Of a DNA stretch of 64,000 nucleotides, positions 46,826 through 57,769 are shown one piece after another (positions within the stretch are counted from its first letter, which is position 1; every line of letters begins with the position of its first letter). Made by a program: the position numbers and the translations under genes. The stretch is taken from positions 62,001 through 126,000 of the forward strand of contig NC_134031.1 of assembly GCF_964204645.1 (NCBI RefSeq), given 5' to 3'. Under the pieces are notes generated by a model that was not told where the DNA came from, did not search any database, and saw nothing but the letters and a program-made list of their open reading frames with translations. The stretch comes from Tubulanus polymorphus (taxonomy: Eukaryota > Nemertea > Palaeonemertea > Tubulaniformes > Tubulanidae).

Positions 46826-49800
46826 ATGGTGGGTGAAAAATAGCGAAAATACTTTTAAAATCCATCGATTACTTTTATTACACAAATCATCACATTCTGA
46901 AATTTATATATTTTACAAATTTAACATTTTTGCAATTCGTTAATATCGATCAATTTAAGTCAGAATTTGTAAATCGACCTGAAATGAACTGTTGAAATGT
47001 TCACTTCCGTATTCTATGTTTGATATTTTACACGCTTTTAAAACCGGTTTCTTCAACTATTGCTTTTCTATTTTCAGCCGAAGCCAAAGAAGGGAAAGAA
47101 GAAGGTTGCAGCAGCGCCTCTTGTGGCTAAAAAGGTCGAACCTAAGAAGGTTGTCAATCCGCTTTTTGAGAAACGTCCCAAGAATTTTGGCATCGGTAAG
47201 TTATCAATTCAATCCTAGAGATTATCTGAATATTGATGTTGCAGTTGAAATGTCAAGTTTTATCTGATGAAATTTTCCAGGTCAGGACATCCAACCTAAG
47301 CGTGATTTATCAAGATTTGTGAAATGGCCGAAATATGTGCGCCTTCAAAGACAGAAGGCTTCATTATTGCAGAGATTGAAGGTGCCGCCACCTGTGAATC
47401 AATTTAGAAACGCTCTCGACAGACAAACAGGTTCGCATTCATTCATTCAACTCAGAAATGTTTTAATTTTGGCGATGATGAAGATTTGAATACTGAATTT
47501 TCCTGTTGTAATTCATTGAGCTTTTTAACCCTGAGCCAAAAAAACTTGTTGCACAAAATAGAAATTGAATCAACAATGTTTGATTTGATAATGATTTATT
47601 CGTTTGTTTATATTTGTAGCGATTCAGTTGTTTAAATTGATGGATAAATATCGTCCAGAAACGAAACAACAGAAGAAAGTTCGATTAGTCGCTCGAGCTA
47701 AAGAGAGAGTGAAGGGTAAAGATGACGTTCCGACTAAACGTGCTTTAGCCGTCAGATCAGGAGTGAATGTAGTCACTAGATTGATAGAACAGAAGAAAGC
47801 ACAACTTGTGGTTATCGCTCATGATGTTGATCCTATTGAGGTAATCATTGTCTAAAACTTCAGTCTCAGTCTAAGGGTTCACCCTACACTGTACTGTCTC
47901 TGTGCAAGGGTTCACCTGATCTATGGGTTCACCCAGACTCTTGTCTAAGGGTTCACCCTACAGGCTGTACTGTCTCTGTGCTAGGGTTCACCTGATCTAT
48001 GGGTTCACCCAGTCTCTTGTCTAAGGGTTCACCCTACACACTGTACTGTCTCTGTGCTAGGGTTCACCTGATCTATGAGTTCACCCAGTCTCTTGTCTAT
48101 GGGTTCACCTGGTCTCTGGGTTCTTTGTGTAAGGGTTCACCCTACACACTGTACTGTCTCTGTGTTAGGGTTCACCTGATCTATGGGTTCACCTGATTTA
48201 TGGGTTCACCCAGTCTCTTGTCTAAGGGTTCACCTGGTCTCTGGGTTCTTTGTGTAAGGGTTCACCCTACACACTGTACTGTCTCTGTGCTAGGGTTCAC
48301 CTGATCTATGGGTTCACCCAGTCTCTTGTCTAAGGGTTCACCTGGTCTCTGGGTTCTTTGTGTAAGGGTTCACCCTACACACTGTACTGTCTCTGTGTTA
48401 GGGTTCACCTGATCTATGGGTTCACCTGATCTATGGGTTCACCCAGTCTCTTGTCTAAGGGTTCACCTGGTCTCTGGGTTCTTTGTGTAAGGGTTCACCC
48501 TACACGCTGTACTGTCTCTGTGCTAGGGTTCACCTGATCTATGGGTTCACCCAGTCTCTTGTCTAAGGGTTCACCCTACACACTGTACTGTCTCTGTGCT
48601 AGGGTTCACCTGATCTATGAGTTCACCCAGTCTCTTGTCTAAGGGTTCACCTGGTCTCTGGGTTCTTTGTGTAAGGGTTCACCCTACACACTGTACTGTC
48701 TCTGTGTTAGGGTTCACCTGATCTATGGGTTCACCCAGTCTCTTGTCTAAGGGTTCACCTGGTCTCTGGGTTCTTTGTGTAAGGGTTCACCCTACACACT
48801 GTACTGTCTCTGTGTTAGGGTTCACCTGATCTATGGGTTCACCTGATTTATGGGTTCACCCAGTCTCTTGTCTAAGGGTTCACCTGGTCTCTGGGTTCTT
48901 TGTCTAAGGGTTCACCCTACACACTGTACTGTCTCTGTGTTAGGGTTCACCTGATCTATGGGTTCACCTGATTTATGGGTTCACCCAGTCTCTTGTCTAA
49001 GGGTTCACCTGGTCTCTGGGTTCTTTGTCTAAGGGTTCACCCTACACACTGTACTGTCTCTGCTAGGGTTTACCTGATTTATGGGTTCACCTGATTTATG
49101 GGTTCACCCAGTCTCTGGGTTCTTTCTGTTAGGGTTCCCTCCAGTCTCTTGTGTAAGGGTTCACTCAAGTCATTGGGTTCTCTTAAGGGTTCCCTCCAGT
49201 CCGTTGTGTAAGGGTTCTTTCTGTACGGGTTCACCTGATATCAGGGTTCCTGTCTTCGTGATCCGATGTATAATTTGTTAGTGTTTTTCAGATCGTATTA
49301 TTTTTACCAGCTCTGTGTCGTAAGATGGGCGTCCCGTATTGTATTGTGAAAGGTAAAGCTCGAGTTGGACGAGTTGTACACCGTAAAACAGCTACGTGTT
49401 TGGCTATTACATCAGTTCATCCGTAAGTACACCCCTTACACCCCCTGCTCCCCCCCGACCATCTGTATCTCGGGAGACTATGATGTTTGAAATGAATTTC
49501 TTCACCTGATTCCGTGTGAAGACGACATAATTTTTCTGAGCTCCTGAGAAACTGATTTCAATGTTGTAAATGTGTTGATGATGTAATGTTTTAAGATGAG
49601 ATGTTTGTTTGTTTTCAGCGAGGATCGAGCTCAATTAAATAAAGTTGTGGAAGCCGTAAAAACGAACTTCAACGATCGATTCGACGAGGTACGTTTTATT
49701 AATTCATTTACTGTTTCTATAGCGATGATGATTTTATTGAATTTCTTCACCTGAATTATTTCAATTGTTGAAATCGTAGACAATCCTGAGCTATATAAAT

Positions 49801-49980
49801 ATATAAATCCGTGATGAATCCAGTTTTTGTTGCTAATGCGCCGGGTTTAAATGATGTATTGTGTTATATTTACAGATCCGTAAACACTGGGGCGGAGGTG
49901 TGATGGGTTCTAAATCACAGGCTAAACAAGCAAAATTAGAACGACTGAAGGCTAAAGAACTCGCTCAGAAAATGGGTTAG
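46826..49980 (+). CDS. RPL7A: 60S ribosomal protein L7a (eL8, Surf3)
   Basis: Seven coding exons: 46826-46828 (only the ATG), 47078-47195, 47281-47430, 47620-47840, 49292-49422, 49619-49688 and 49876-49980. They give 265 residues; human RPL7A has 266. Landmarks: a Lys-rich start ([10 protein letters not shown]), [85 protein letters not shown] and [14 protein letters not shown]. Having the ATG alone on exon 1 is also the human arrangement. eL8 belongs to the large ribosomal subunit and binds kink-turn RNA. Introns 3, 5 and 6 contain C/D snoRNAs; intron 4 is swollen by a 1.25 kb satellite. Confidence 0.97.
47467..47541 (+). ncRNA. C/D box snoRNA, SNORD36A-like, in RPL7A intron 3
   Basis: Seven-bp terminal stem TTTTGGC/GCCAAAA, C box ATGATGA (47475), D' CTGA, D box CTGA (47531). 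The guide GAGCTTTTTAAC before the D box is perfectly complementary to the universal 18S motif GTTAAAAAGCTC. Counting five bases from the D box gives the first A after GTT, the site modified by SNORD36A in vertebrates, where it is also an RPL7A intronic snoRNA. Confidence 0.88.
47865..49215. repeat. Composite satellite in RPL7A intron 4
   Basis: Tandem blocks built from GGGTTCACCTGATCTATGGG, TTCACCCAGTCTCTTGTCTA and AGGGTTCACCCTACACACTG, then TACTGTCTCTGTG. Larger blocks of about 125-140 bp repeat about ten times, so this is a higher-order array of short GGGTTCAC words. Confidence 0.9.
49472..49545 (+). ncRNA. C/D box snoRNA in RPL7A intron 5
   Basis: C-like box ATGATGT (49480), D' CTGA after AATTTCTTCAC, D box CTGA (49536), stem GGAG/CTCC. 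The D' guide TGAATTTCTTCAC is complementary to the conserved large-subunit rRNA motif GTGAAGAAATTCA, the region targeted by SNORD36C by my recollection. Confidence 0.72.
49718..49795 (+). ncRNA. C/D box snoRNA in RPL7A intron 6
   Basis: Perfect terminal stem TATAGC/GCTATA, C box ATGATGA (49725), D' CTGA, D box CTGA (49786). It shares the D' guide TTGAATTTCTTCACCTGA with the snoRNA in intron 5, so the two are paralogues aimed at the same large-subunit rRNA site. Confidence 0.85.
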
Positions 49981-50114
49981 AAACAATTCATCTGTTCATG
50001 TGTAGAATGAAAATAAATACATTTAAATCCGTGGAAATGAAGTTTAGTTTTCAATTTGATTCAATTCACAATTATCAGAATAAAGGATGATAAATACAAC
50101 AGCATCTTAGGATA

Positions 50115-50478
50115 TTGACTTCATAATGACTCCTAGGATATAGAGGACTCCCTCCTACACCGACTTCATAATGACTCCTAGGATATAGAGGACTCCCTCC
50201 TACACTGACTTCATAATGACTCCGAGGATATAGAGGACTCCCTCCTACACTCACTTCATAATGACTCCTAGGATATAGAGGACTCCCTCCTACACTGACT
50301 TCATAATGACTCCTAGGATATAGAGGACTCCCTCCTACACTGACTTCACAATGACTCCTAGGATATAAAGGACTCCCTCCTACACTGACTTCTTAATGAC
50401 TCCGAGGATATAGAGGACTCCCTCCTACACTGACTTCATAATGACTCCTAGGATATAAAGGACTCCCTCCTACACACT
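50115..50478. repeat. 45-bp minisatellite downstream of RPL7A
   Basis: Eight copies of GACTTCATAATGACTCCTAG plus GATATAGAGGACTCCCTCCT plus ACACT. Confidence 0.92.
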
Positions 50479-50479
50479 T

Positions 50480-51460
50480 CAGAGTAGTACTGAAGCTGAA
50501 TAGAGGATGTACAGGGGTGTCCCGGGTTCAAACCTGATTCAGAGTGGTACTGAAGCTGAATGGAGGATGTACAGGGGTGTCTCGGGTTCGAATCCAGTAA
50601 TTACTGATACTGATTCAGAATGGTCGTGAAGCTGAATAGAGGATGTACAGGGGTGTCCCGGGTTTGAATCCATTAATTACTGATACTGATGAGGATGCTC
50701 TGAATAGAGGATGTAAAAGGGTATCCAACCGTACGGTGCTGCTGCTATGCTCATCGTTAGCGGAATTTTCATACACTAACGCAACTCAACTCTGGCAATC
50801 GAGTTGCTGCCATTAAACCTTGCTTGCCAGAGTTTACTTTCATTAGTGTATGAAAATCCCGCTAACGATGAGCATAGAGGCAGCACCGTACGGTCAAATA
50901 TTGATATCATAACAAAAGTAATTAATTACTCTGATACTGATTCAGAGTGGTACTGAGGCTGAATAGAGGATGTACAGGGATGTCCCGGGTTCGAACCCAG
51001 TGATAACTGATACTGGTTCAGAGTGGTCCGGATGCTGAACAGAGGATGTACAGGGGTGTCCAGGGTTCGAAACCAGTAATTACTGATACTGGTTCAGAGT
51101 GGTACTGATGCTGAATAGAGGATGTACAGGGATGTCCCAGGTTCGAACCCAGTAATTACTGATACTGATTCAGAGTGGTCCGGATGCTGAATAGAGGATG
51201 TGCGGGGGTGTCCAGGGTTCGAAACCAGTAATTACTGATACTGGTTCAGAGTGGTACTGATGCTGAATAGAGGATGTACAGGGGTGTCCCGGGTTCGAAC
51301 CCAGTAATTACTGATACTGATTCAGAGTGGTCCGGATGCTGAATAGAGGATGTACGGGGGTGTCCCGGGTTCGAAACCAGTAATTACTGATACTGATTCA
51401 GAGTGGTACTGATGCTGAATAGAGGATGTACAGGGGTGTCACGGGTTCAAACCCAGTATT
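50480..51460. repeat. 76-bp minisatellite with a tRNA B-box-like motif in each unit
   Basis: About ten units of GATTCAGAGTGGTACTGATG, CTGAATAGAGGATGTACAGG, GGTGTCCCGGGTTCGAACCC and AGTAATTACTGATACT. Each unit contains GGTTCGAAACC or GGTTCGAACCC, the internal promoter box B of tRNA genes. The array is interrupted by an inverted-repeat element at 50728-50894. Confidence 0.9.
50728..50894. mobile_element. 167-bp foldback MITE-like element
   Basis: Inverted repeats of over 50 bases form most of the element: left ACCGTACGGTGCTGC, then ATGCTCATCGTTAGCGG and TTTTCATACACTAA; the right arm is the near-perfect reverse complement. The extreme ends CCGTACGG are themselves palindromic. Inserted in the 76-bp array. 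No transposase. Confidence 0.75.
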
Positions 51461-51599
51461 ACAGAATGATCCAATATTCTAACTCCACACAAACCAAGAC
51501 AGCACAGAAATGAATAAATATAGATGATATGAATTTTATTCACATGATAATAACATAACAATATTAGACACAGATATCACTGATTACAGAGGAGTTAAT

Positions 51600-52150
51600 T
51601 TATAACTAGTTACAGATGACTTCATTAATTACTTGTCACAGACGAGTTCACTAATTATGTGTTACAGAGGAGTTCATTAATTACTTGTTACAGAGGAGTT
51701 CATTAATTACTTGTTACAGAGGAGTTCATTAATTACTTGTTACAGATGAGTTCATTAATTACTTGTCACAGACGAGTTCACTAATTATGTGTTACAGACG
51801 AGTTCACTAATTATGTGTTACAGAGGAGTTCATTAATTACTTGTTACAGAGGAGTTCATTAATTACTTGTTACAGATGAGTTCATTAATTACTTGTCACA
51901 GACGAGTTCACTAATTATGTGTTACAGAGGAGTTCATTAATTACTTGTTACAGAGGAGTTCATTAATTACTTGTTACAGAGGAGCTCGCTAATTACTTGT
52001 TACAGAGGAGTTCGCTAATTACTTGTCACAGATGAGTTTGCTAATTACTTGTTACAGAGGAGTTCGCTAATTACTTGTCACAGATGAGTTCGCTAATTAC
52101 TTGTTACAGAGGAGTTCGCTAATTACGTGTTACAGAGGAGTTCATTAATT
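51600..52150. repeat. 26-bp minisatellite overlapping the VHL stop codon
   Basis: About 20 copies of GTTACAGAGGAGTTCATTAA plus TTACTT, with ACGAGTTCACTAATTATGTG and TTCGCTAATT variants. The rightmost unit contains the last codons and stop of VHL (minus strand), so the array continues from the VHL 3' end into its presumed 3' untranslated region. Confidence 0.92.
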
Positions 52151-52691
52151 AATGATTGTGGAAGTTCTAAAGATGGAATAGAGTTTTGTGGAGTTAAACA
52201 GCGTATAATCTGTAAACAGCGTTCCTTTAATGAATACACTGAAAATATATAAAACAATAATCAATACCACATTTCAACACTAGGGGGCGTGAGTATAAAT
52301 AGTTTAACCAGTAGGTGGCGTGTGAGTATGAATACTAACCGGGTATTGTAATATAAACACGTTTTCGTTGCGGGGGCCAGCCGTCTGAAGGAAGCCATCC
52401 GATTGGTTGATACAATTTCTGATGTTGTACGACTAGTTTATCACCGCTTTCAGTATCTTTAAATATCCACGGATGACCGACATAAGTGTTCATATCTAAA
52501 AACTGTTCAGGATTTAACGACGCATAATTCATTTGATCACCCGCGTAATTTAACCAGATTACATCCACTTTACGCTGAGTTTTATTTATAAATCGTACAA
52601 ACGAATAAACGGTCGGTCGTCCGGATTTGGGAGGAGCAGCGATAGCTCCTACTGCTCCTACTCCTACTGCTCCTCCTACTCCTCCTGACAT
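52123..52691 (-). CDS. VHL: von Hippel-Lindau protein (E3 ligase substrate receptor)
   Basis: Two exons on the minus strand, 52691-52340 and 52238-52123, give 155 residues. After a Gly/Val/Ala-rich start comes the beta domain: VRFINKTQRKVDVIWLNYAG, NPEQFLDMNTYVGHPWIFKD and PQRKRVYITIP. The Tyr of NYASL and the His and Trp of GHPW align with hydroxyproline-pocket residues of human VHL (Tyr98, His115, Trp117); human Ser111 is Thr here. Exon 2 encodes the elongin C-binding BC box VYSLKERCLQIIRCL. The C-terminus (LPQSLINELLCNT) is shorter than human and lacks the last alpha helix. VHL recognises hydroxylated HIF-alpha for ubiquitylation. The last codons and stop lie in a 26-bp minisatellite unit. 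Confidence 0.93.
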
Positions 52692-53613
52692 TTCATTCAG
52701 TCACACACAGTGCACTACAAAAACAACAATTAACTCAGTCACGACAGATGAAAAAGAAAGTCAAAGAACAGGAAGATAAAAAAAGCACAAACAGAGAATT
52801 TATAAATAGCAGATTCAGATTTAGGTCGAGAAGTTTAGAGATTTGTTGAATGAAGAAGGGCCGTTAGTTCAGCACGATGCTATACCTTGTCTTAAAACAC
52901 TTTCATAACTTTGAATCAGCCACAAATTTGTTAAATAAAATATTGATTTGATTGAATATTGAAGGCGCATGGGGGATGTGTGATGCCCTGTAGAGACAGG
53001 TTATTGACTAAAGCGAGGGTTGACCTTCGACGCGCCATATTCCGATTGAAACGACGACTTTTCATAAAGAATTATTACGAGTTTTTGAAGAAATTGACAA
53101 TGTGTGATTTTATTTGGAGTTTCATGAGCTGAAATTCAAACATGTGTGTGTCCGTTCGAGTAAGCTCTGGCAGGCGAGTACTCTACTAGTTCACTGATTC
53201 GCCGCTATCGTTATTCATAGAGGCAGCACCTAACGGATGAGATGTGGAACGTACAGTGGCATGCGGGGATTGCTACACATTAGTTTCTCCAGAAGTGTTC
53301 TATCACAGCTCAAGCTTTTTTTATTTAGAATAAACTCAAAGTCAATCTCCTCTCTGATGACTTGATAAAACACATGCAAATCCAGTAAAACAATTTAAAT
53401 CAATAAAATATATAAATATCACATTAGGAAATATTTCTATTCACAACAAAAATTCCATTCATTCAAATCGATCAACAATCGAAGCAGTTACAACTAAAAT
53501 CTGGGATTTGAAAAAAATTTTCCTTCAGATTTCGACTAAATTCTATTTTAACAAGTTATAATTAGATCACTCAAATTGTCTCTTATCATTTACTAAGCAC
53601 ATTATAGCATATT
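52692..53613. other. Spacer between VHL start and MIC10 end
   Basis: Expected to hold the VHL promoter and the MIC10 3' untranslated region. Around 53215-53245 a short piece (CATAGAGGCAGCACC) resembles the right arm of the MITE at 50728-50894. No gene seen. Confidence 0.4.
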
Positions 53614-54318
53614 TCATTTGCTTCCTTCACAACATGGTTTCTCCACGGTAACTACAGTAGGCTTCTCCATGGCAACCACATCAGCAGCTTTCTCTGTCTT
53701 CTTCTTACACTTAAAATAAATTAACGGTTGTTTCTAATTTGAACCAGTTGAGATCTGAGATTATATTCCTGTTCTATCCTGGAAATAAATAACTTACCTT
53801 TGATTTTGAGTTGCATTTATCAGATTTTTTATTTTTGCAGTATTGTTTTTTAAGTTCGTTCTGACAGTTTGAATATCCCATTCCTAATCCCACTGCAGCC
53901 CCGAATGCAAGAGGCCATGGTCGTCCTGCGGAGGAGAATGAGAGATTTTACATCATTGAATTAAACTCAGATAAAATGGAGCTGTATAAACCAGAAGGTC
54001 GACTTACTTTTAAAGAGAACAGCTGATGAAACAATACCGATTCCAATTCCAGAAACTACAAACAACACAGTAGTTCAAATAAATTTACACAGATCCGAGT
54101 CAGGCCAGCGGGAACTGTGGCATGCGAGTATGTGGTGTTTAAATTAAGACATTTACACCATTTATGAAGCACTTATAAGTGATTAAAATATCTAATGACC
54201 TCAGTTACTAATGAATTGATTATTTACCTATTTTAATAGCGGTATCAGCGATACACCTGTCCCAAGTTTCTCCTAAAACATCCTCAGATCGCGACCGGTT
54301 TTCGCTTTTCTCCGCCAT
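53614..54318 (-). CDS. MICOS10: MICOS complex subunit MIC10 (MINOS1)
   Basis: Four exons on the minus strand, 54318-54228, 54055-54008, 53925-53798 and 53709-53614, give 120 residues. The conserved part matches the family: LGETWDRCIADTAIKIG..., the first hydrophobic segment with GIGIGIVSSAVLFKRR, then PWPLAFGAAVGLGMGYSNCQ, with glycine zippers in both membrane segments. MIC10 is a hairpin protein of the inner mitochondrial membrane that oligomerises to bend the membrane at crista junctions. Unlike the 78-residue human protein, this one has a long Lys/Cys-rich tail (KKQYCKNKKSDKCNS... ending CCEGSK), largely on a separate last exon whose acceptor is TTTAAG. Confidence 0.9.
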
Positions 54319-54551
54319 ATTGCTTCAAAGGAACTCCTTCAGATGGCAGCACTTGGTGGCATAAGGCTGTTAATAGCGGGATGAAACGCCGGGCTAGGGT
54401 TATCTTATCTTATCTAAGTTTGTGATCCAGGGTTGATCCAGACTGCACCTCCTCATCTCGAAGACTATATCCTTAATAAAATGATTTGAAAAAAAATATT
54501 GAAAAAATACATGAATCTTTATTCTATCTAAATTCTCTATCAGGTTTGGAA

Positions 54552-56615
54552 TCATTGTATTTCGTTGTCTGGGCACTCACCCGCTGCGGATGGTGATGCA
54601 TTGTTTGGGCTGCCGGAGCCCTCGCCCGCTGCGGATGGTGATGCATTGTTTGGGCTGCCGGTGCCCTCGCACGCTGCGGATGGTGATGCATTGTTTGGGC
54701 TGCCGGTGCCCTCGCCCGCTGTGGATGGTGATGCATTGTTTGGGCTTCCGGTGCCCTTGCCCGCTGCGGATGGTGATGCATTGTTTGGGCTGCCGGACCC
54801 CTCGCCTATTTCGGATGGTGATGCATTGTTTGGGCTGCCGGTGCCCTCGCACACTGCGGATGGTGATGCATTGTTTGGGCTGCCGGAGCCCTCGCGCGCT
54901 GCTGGATGATGACTGTTTATATGTTTCCTTAGTTCGGTATCCGATGGTAACCGAGCACCGCACAAATCACAACAATTCACCAAATCAATCACCACAGCTG
55001 CGTCGCTATGGTGACGGGTAAAATGATCAGTCAGTTGTCGTCTGCGACAGAACGTAGCCGGGCAGACGGAACAGACATGAGGTCTGTAGTTTGTATGTTG
55101 CATCATATGAACGTAAAGACTGGATGTTTGGATGAATGTTTTATCACATAAATCACATTTATACGGCCGGATATTTAAATGGCTTCTTCGATGAGATAAC
55201 AGATGATCGGCTCTGTTAAAACCTTTATCACAAATCTCACATTTATGTCTGGACGCCTCCTGATGGGTTAAACGATGTCTCGTCAAACAACCAGTTTTCT
55301 TAAACCCTTTACCGCAGATTTCACAAATGCAGTTTCTAGTTTCTGAATGCGACACTAGGTGGATACGATGTCCCTCGATGGTAGCAGATGCACGTTGACA
55401 GACGGGACAGATGAACGGTTTCTCACCGGAATGAGACCGATAATGACCGCGATATTTAGACATCGACGGGAAACATTTCTTACATTTCGGACATGAGAAA
55501 TATTTATTATGCGACATTAAATGACGGCTGAGAGTGTTTCGGTTGAGGATTAATTTCTGACAGACGGCGCACGTGAATTCAGTTTCTGCCGATGTGTGAA
55601 GTAATTTATGAGTTTCTAAAATTTTCTCCGTCAAGAAACATTTCTTACAATCTTCACATTTAAAATTCATCTCCTTCAAGTCGACCGGAGGATCGTTTTC
55701 AGTAGGTCGATGTCGTTTCCTTGACGACGCAACGGCAACACCTAAAACAACAATTGACCGTTTTCATTAGAATCAAATCAAACACAGAAAATCATTACAA
55801 TCGTTTTATTTACCTGATTTTTTCCTCTTCTGTTTTTTATTATTCTTTCTTGATTTTGACCACTCTTCATCCTCACTTTCCTCCTCGTCAGACGCAATAA
55901 ATTCTTCCTCATCAGTTTCCTCGTCAGTAGTCCCATTATAATCATCGTCATCATCATCATAATTCCTAGTTTCCTCCTCATCAGACTCCAAATTTTCTTT
56001 CTCATTATCCTTCTCAGTTTCTTTCTCTCTTGCATCATCAGTTTCCTCCTCATGAACCACCACACTTTCCTTTTCATTATCCTTCTCAGTTTCTATGCCT
56101 CTTGCATCTTCAGTTTCCTCTTCATCAGCCACCACACTTTCCTTTTCATTATCCTTCAAAGTTTCTCTTTCCTCTTCAGTTTCCTCTTCATCAGCCACCA
56201 CACTTTCATTTTCTTTATCCTTCTCTTCAGTCTCCATATCATCATGAGTTATAGGATTATCTATTATCATGATTTCATCGTCATCAGTGACCACACTTTC
56301 CTTCTCATTATCCTTCTCCTCAGTCTCTATCTCTCTTTCTATTATCATGATTTCATCATCATCATCAGAAACAACTCTTTCCTTCTCATCATTTTTCTCA
56401 TCCTTTATCTCACTTTCCTCTTCAATTTTCTCATCAGCCACCACACTTTCCTTCTCAGTCTCCATCTCTTTTTCTATTATCATAATTTCATTGTCAGTTT
56501 CCTCATCAGTAGTCTCAACAACAGACCAAATATCCTCCACATCAGAATCACACAGATCATGCCTTACTGCGGCTGATGCCATTATCTCAATCCCTATAAA
56601 TTCATCTTCCATCAT
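54552..56615 (-). CDS. C2H2 zinc finger protein with acidic N-terminus and repeat tail
   Basis: Two coding exons on the minus strand, 56615-55814 and 55741-54552, give 663 residues from the tandem ATGs at 56615/56612; a TTTCAG acceptor lies just upstream, so the 5' untranslated region is spliced. Residues about 1-265 are very Asp/Glu-rich with many EKESVV and DNEKE repeats, ending in a Lys-rich patch. Nine C2H2 fingers follow, starting FKCEDCKKCFLTEKILETH and including FICPVCQRASATIEGH, YKCDLCDKTFIQTSS and CCDLCGARLPSDTEL. The C-terminus is a seven-fold repeat of about 15 residues (GSPNNASPS core). It is probably a nuclear DNA-binding regulator. I cannot assign an orthologue. Confidence 0.85.
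54590..54905. repeat. 45-bp coding minisatellite in zinc finger gene
   Basis: Seven units of about 45 bp (GCTGCGGATGGTGATGCATT plus GTTTGGGCTGCCGGTGCCCT plus CGCCC), each adding 15 residues to the C-terminus of the zinc finger protein. Confidence 0.92.
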
Positions 56616-57765
56616 GATTTCACTGAAATGAGAAATCAATCAATCAATTATTATTAAAACTGCCGACGGTTCAAACTCTTATCAATTGCATCTGAAACTA
56701 CAGATCAGTAAGGCAACGGCGTTGCAAGTGCAATGATTTCAGCGGCAATTTTATTGAATGACACCGTTTGGCTTTTTCTTTAAATACAAATGTTTTTGAA
56801 GAAATTGAGCTTAACGAAGTCGCCAGTTTCGCCAGCAATATATAAGTAGAACCGTTCAAAAATTGATAATTGGCCGCGGCAATCAAAAATTGCTTCCAAT
56901 GCGCCTGAGCAGGCAGGTCGGTGGCCCTTAGGCGGCACTATTATTCATTTGCCTTTTTGGACACAATTTGACGATGATGGATCTGGCCGGATGGATGAAC
57001 AGGAATGGTTGGTATTAGGACAGGTGTCATTAAGTCCCTGTGGTTGGATTGAAGTTGGATTTTCAATTTATACGATCTAACAAGTTAAAATGATTATTAC
57101 CATCAGATTTCACGTGTCTAGAATCATTAAACAGCTCAAATACTTCAAAAACCTCCGACCGACATTAATTATGAAAATATTTTCTTCGACGACCTTGAGA
57201 TGAGGATGGATCTCGCTCAGATATTTTCTATGCTCTCATCATTTTCTTTCAGTGTTTCCTTTAACATTTTCGTGTTATTTATAATTAGTCGGTGTTAAAA
57301 ATTTCATGTATTTATTTTCTAGAATTTGAGCAATAAAAACATATTTATATTCAATTGATATTTCAATTCAAGTCAATTTATATTTTATTGAAATGAACAC
57401 AGGTGGCAGCAGCGGCCGGTGGATAATTAAATGACGCATCCATTAATACTGTGGCACTGCCCTCCTTCAAGTTTACTGATTAAATTCCTGACATTTCTAA
57501 CGCGTTATTTGTAATGATCGCTTTTGTTTTAAGGTAAGGAATTTTTGATTTATAGAGTAGTAGGGTGTAGGGGGTTCTAGGGGGGTGTGGGGAGCTCGAG
57601 GGGTATATTGAATTGTCAGTGTTTCACTTTTACTTATTTTTTTGTGGACGTTCAAAGGCTGTCAATTTGATTTCTATTATCTCTACACTCCCTGATGTAT
57701 TGTACACATACACAAGAGCAGTGTGTATTGTATCACTGCTGGTAATATGAAGTTTAAATGAGTTT
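56616..57765. other. Region between divergent zinc finger gene and PALS1
   Basis: Expected to hold the zinc finger gene promoter and the upstream part of PALS1, including an untranslated first exon that I could not place. No coding similarity seen. Confidence 0.4.
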
Positions 57766-57769
57766 GGTT

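Noticed and set aside
47196-47280. snoRNA in RPL7A intron 2
   Set aside because: TGATG and CTGATGA words occur, but there is no matching terminal stem and the intron is only 85 bases.
55806-56639. Plus-strand open frames opposite the zinc finger exon
   Set aside because: They are shadows of the acidic GAA/GAT-rich coding exon on the minus strand.
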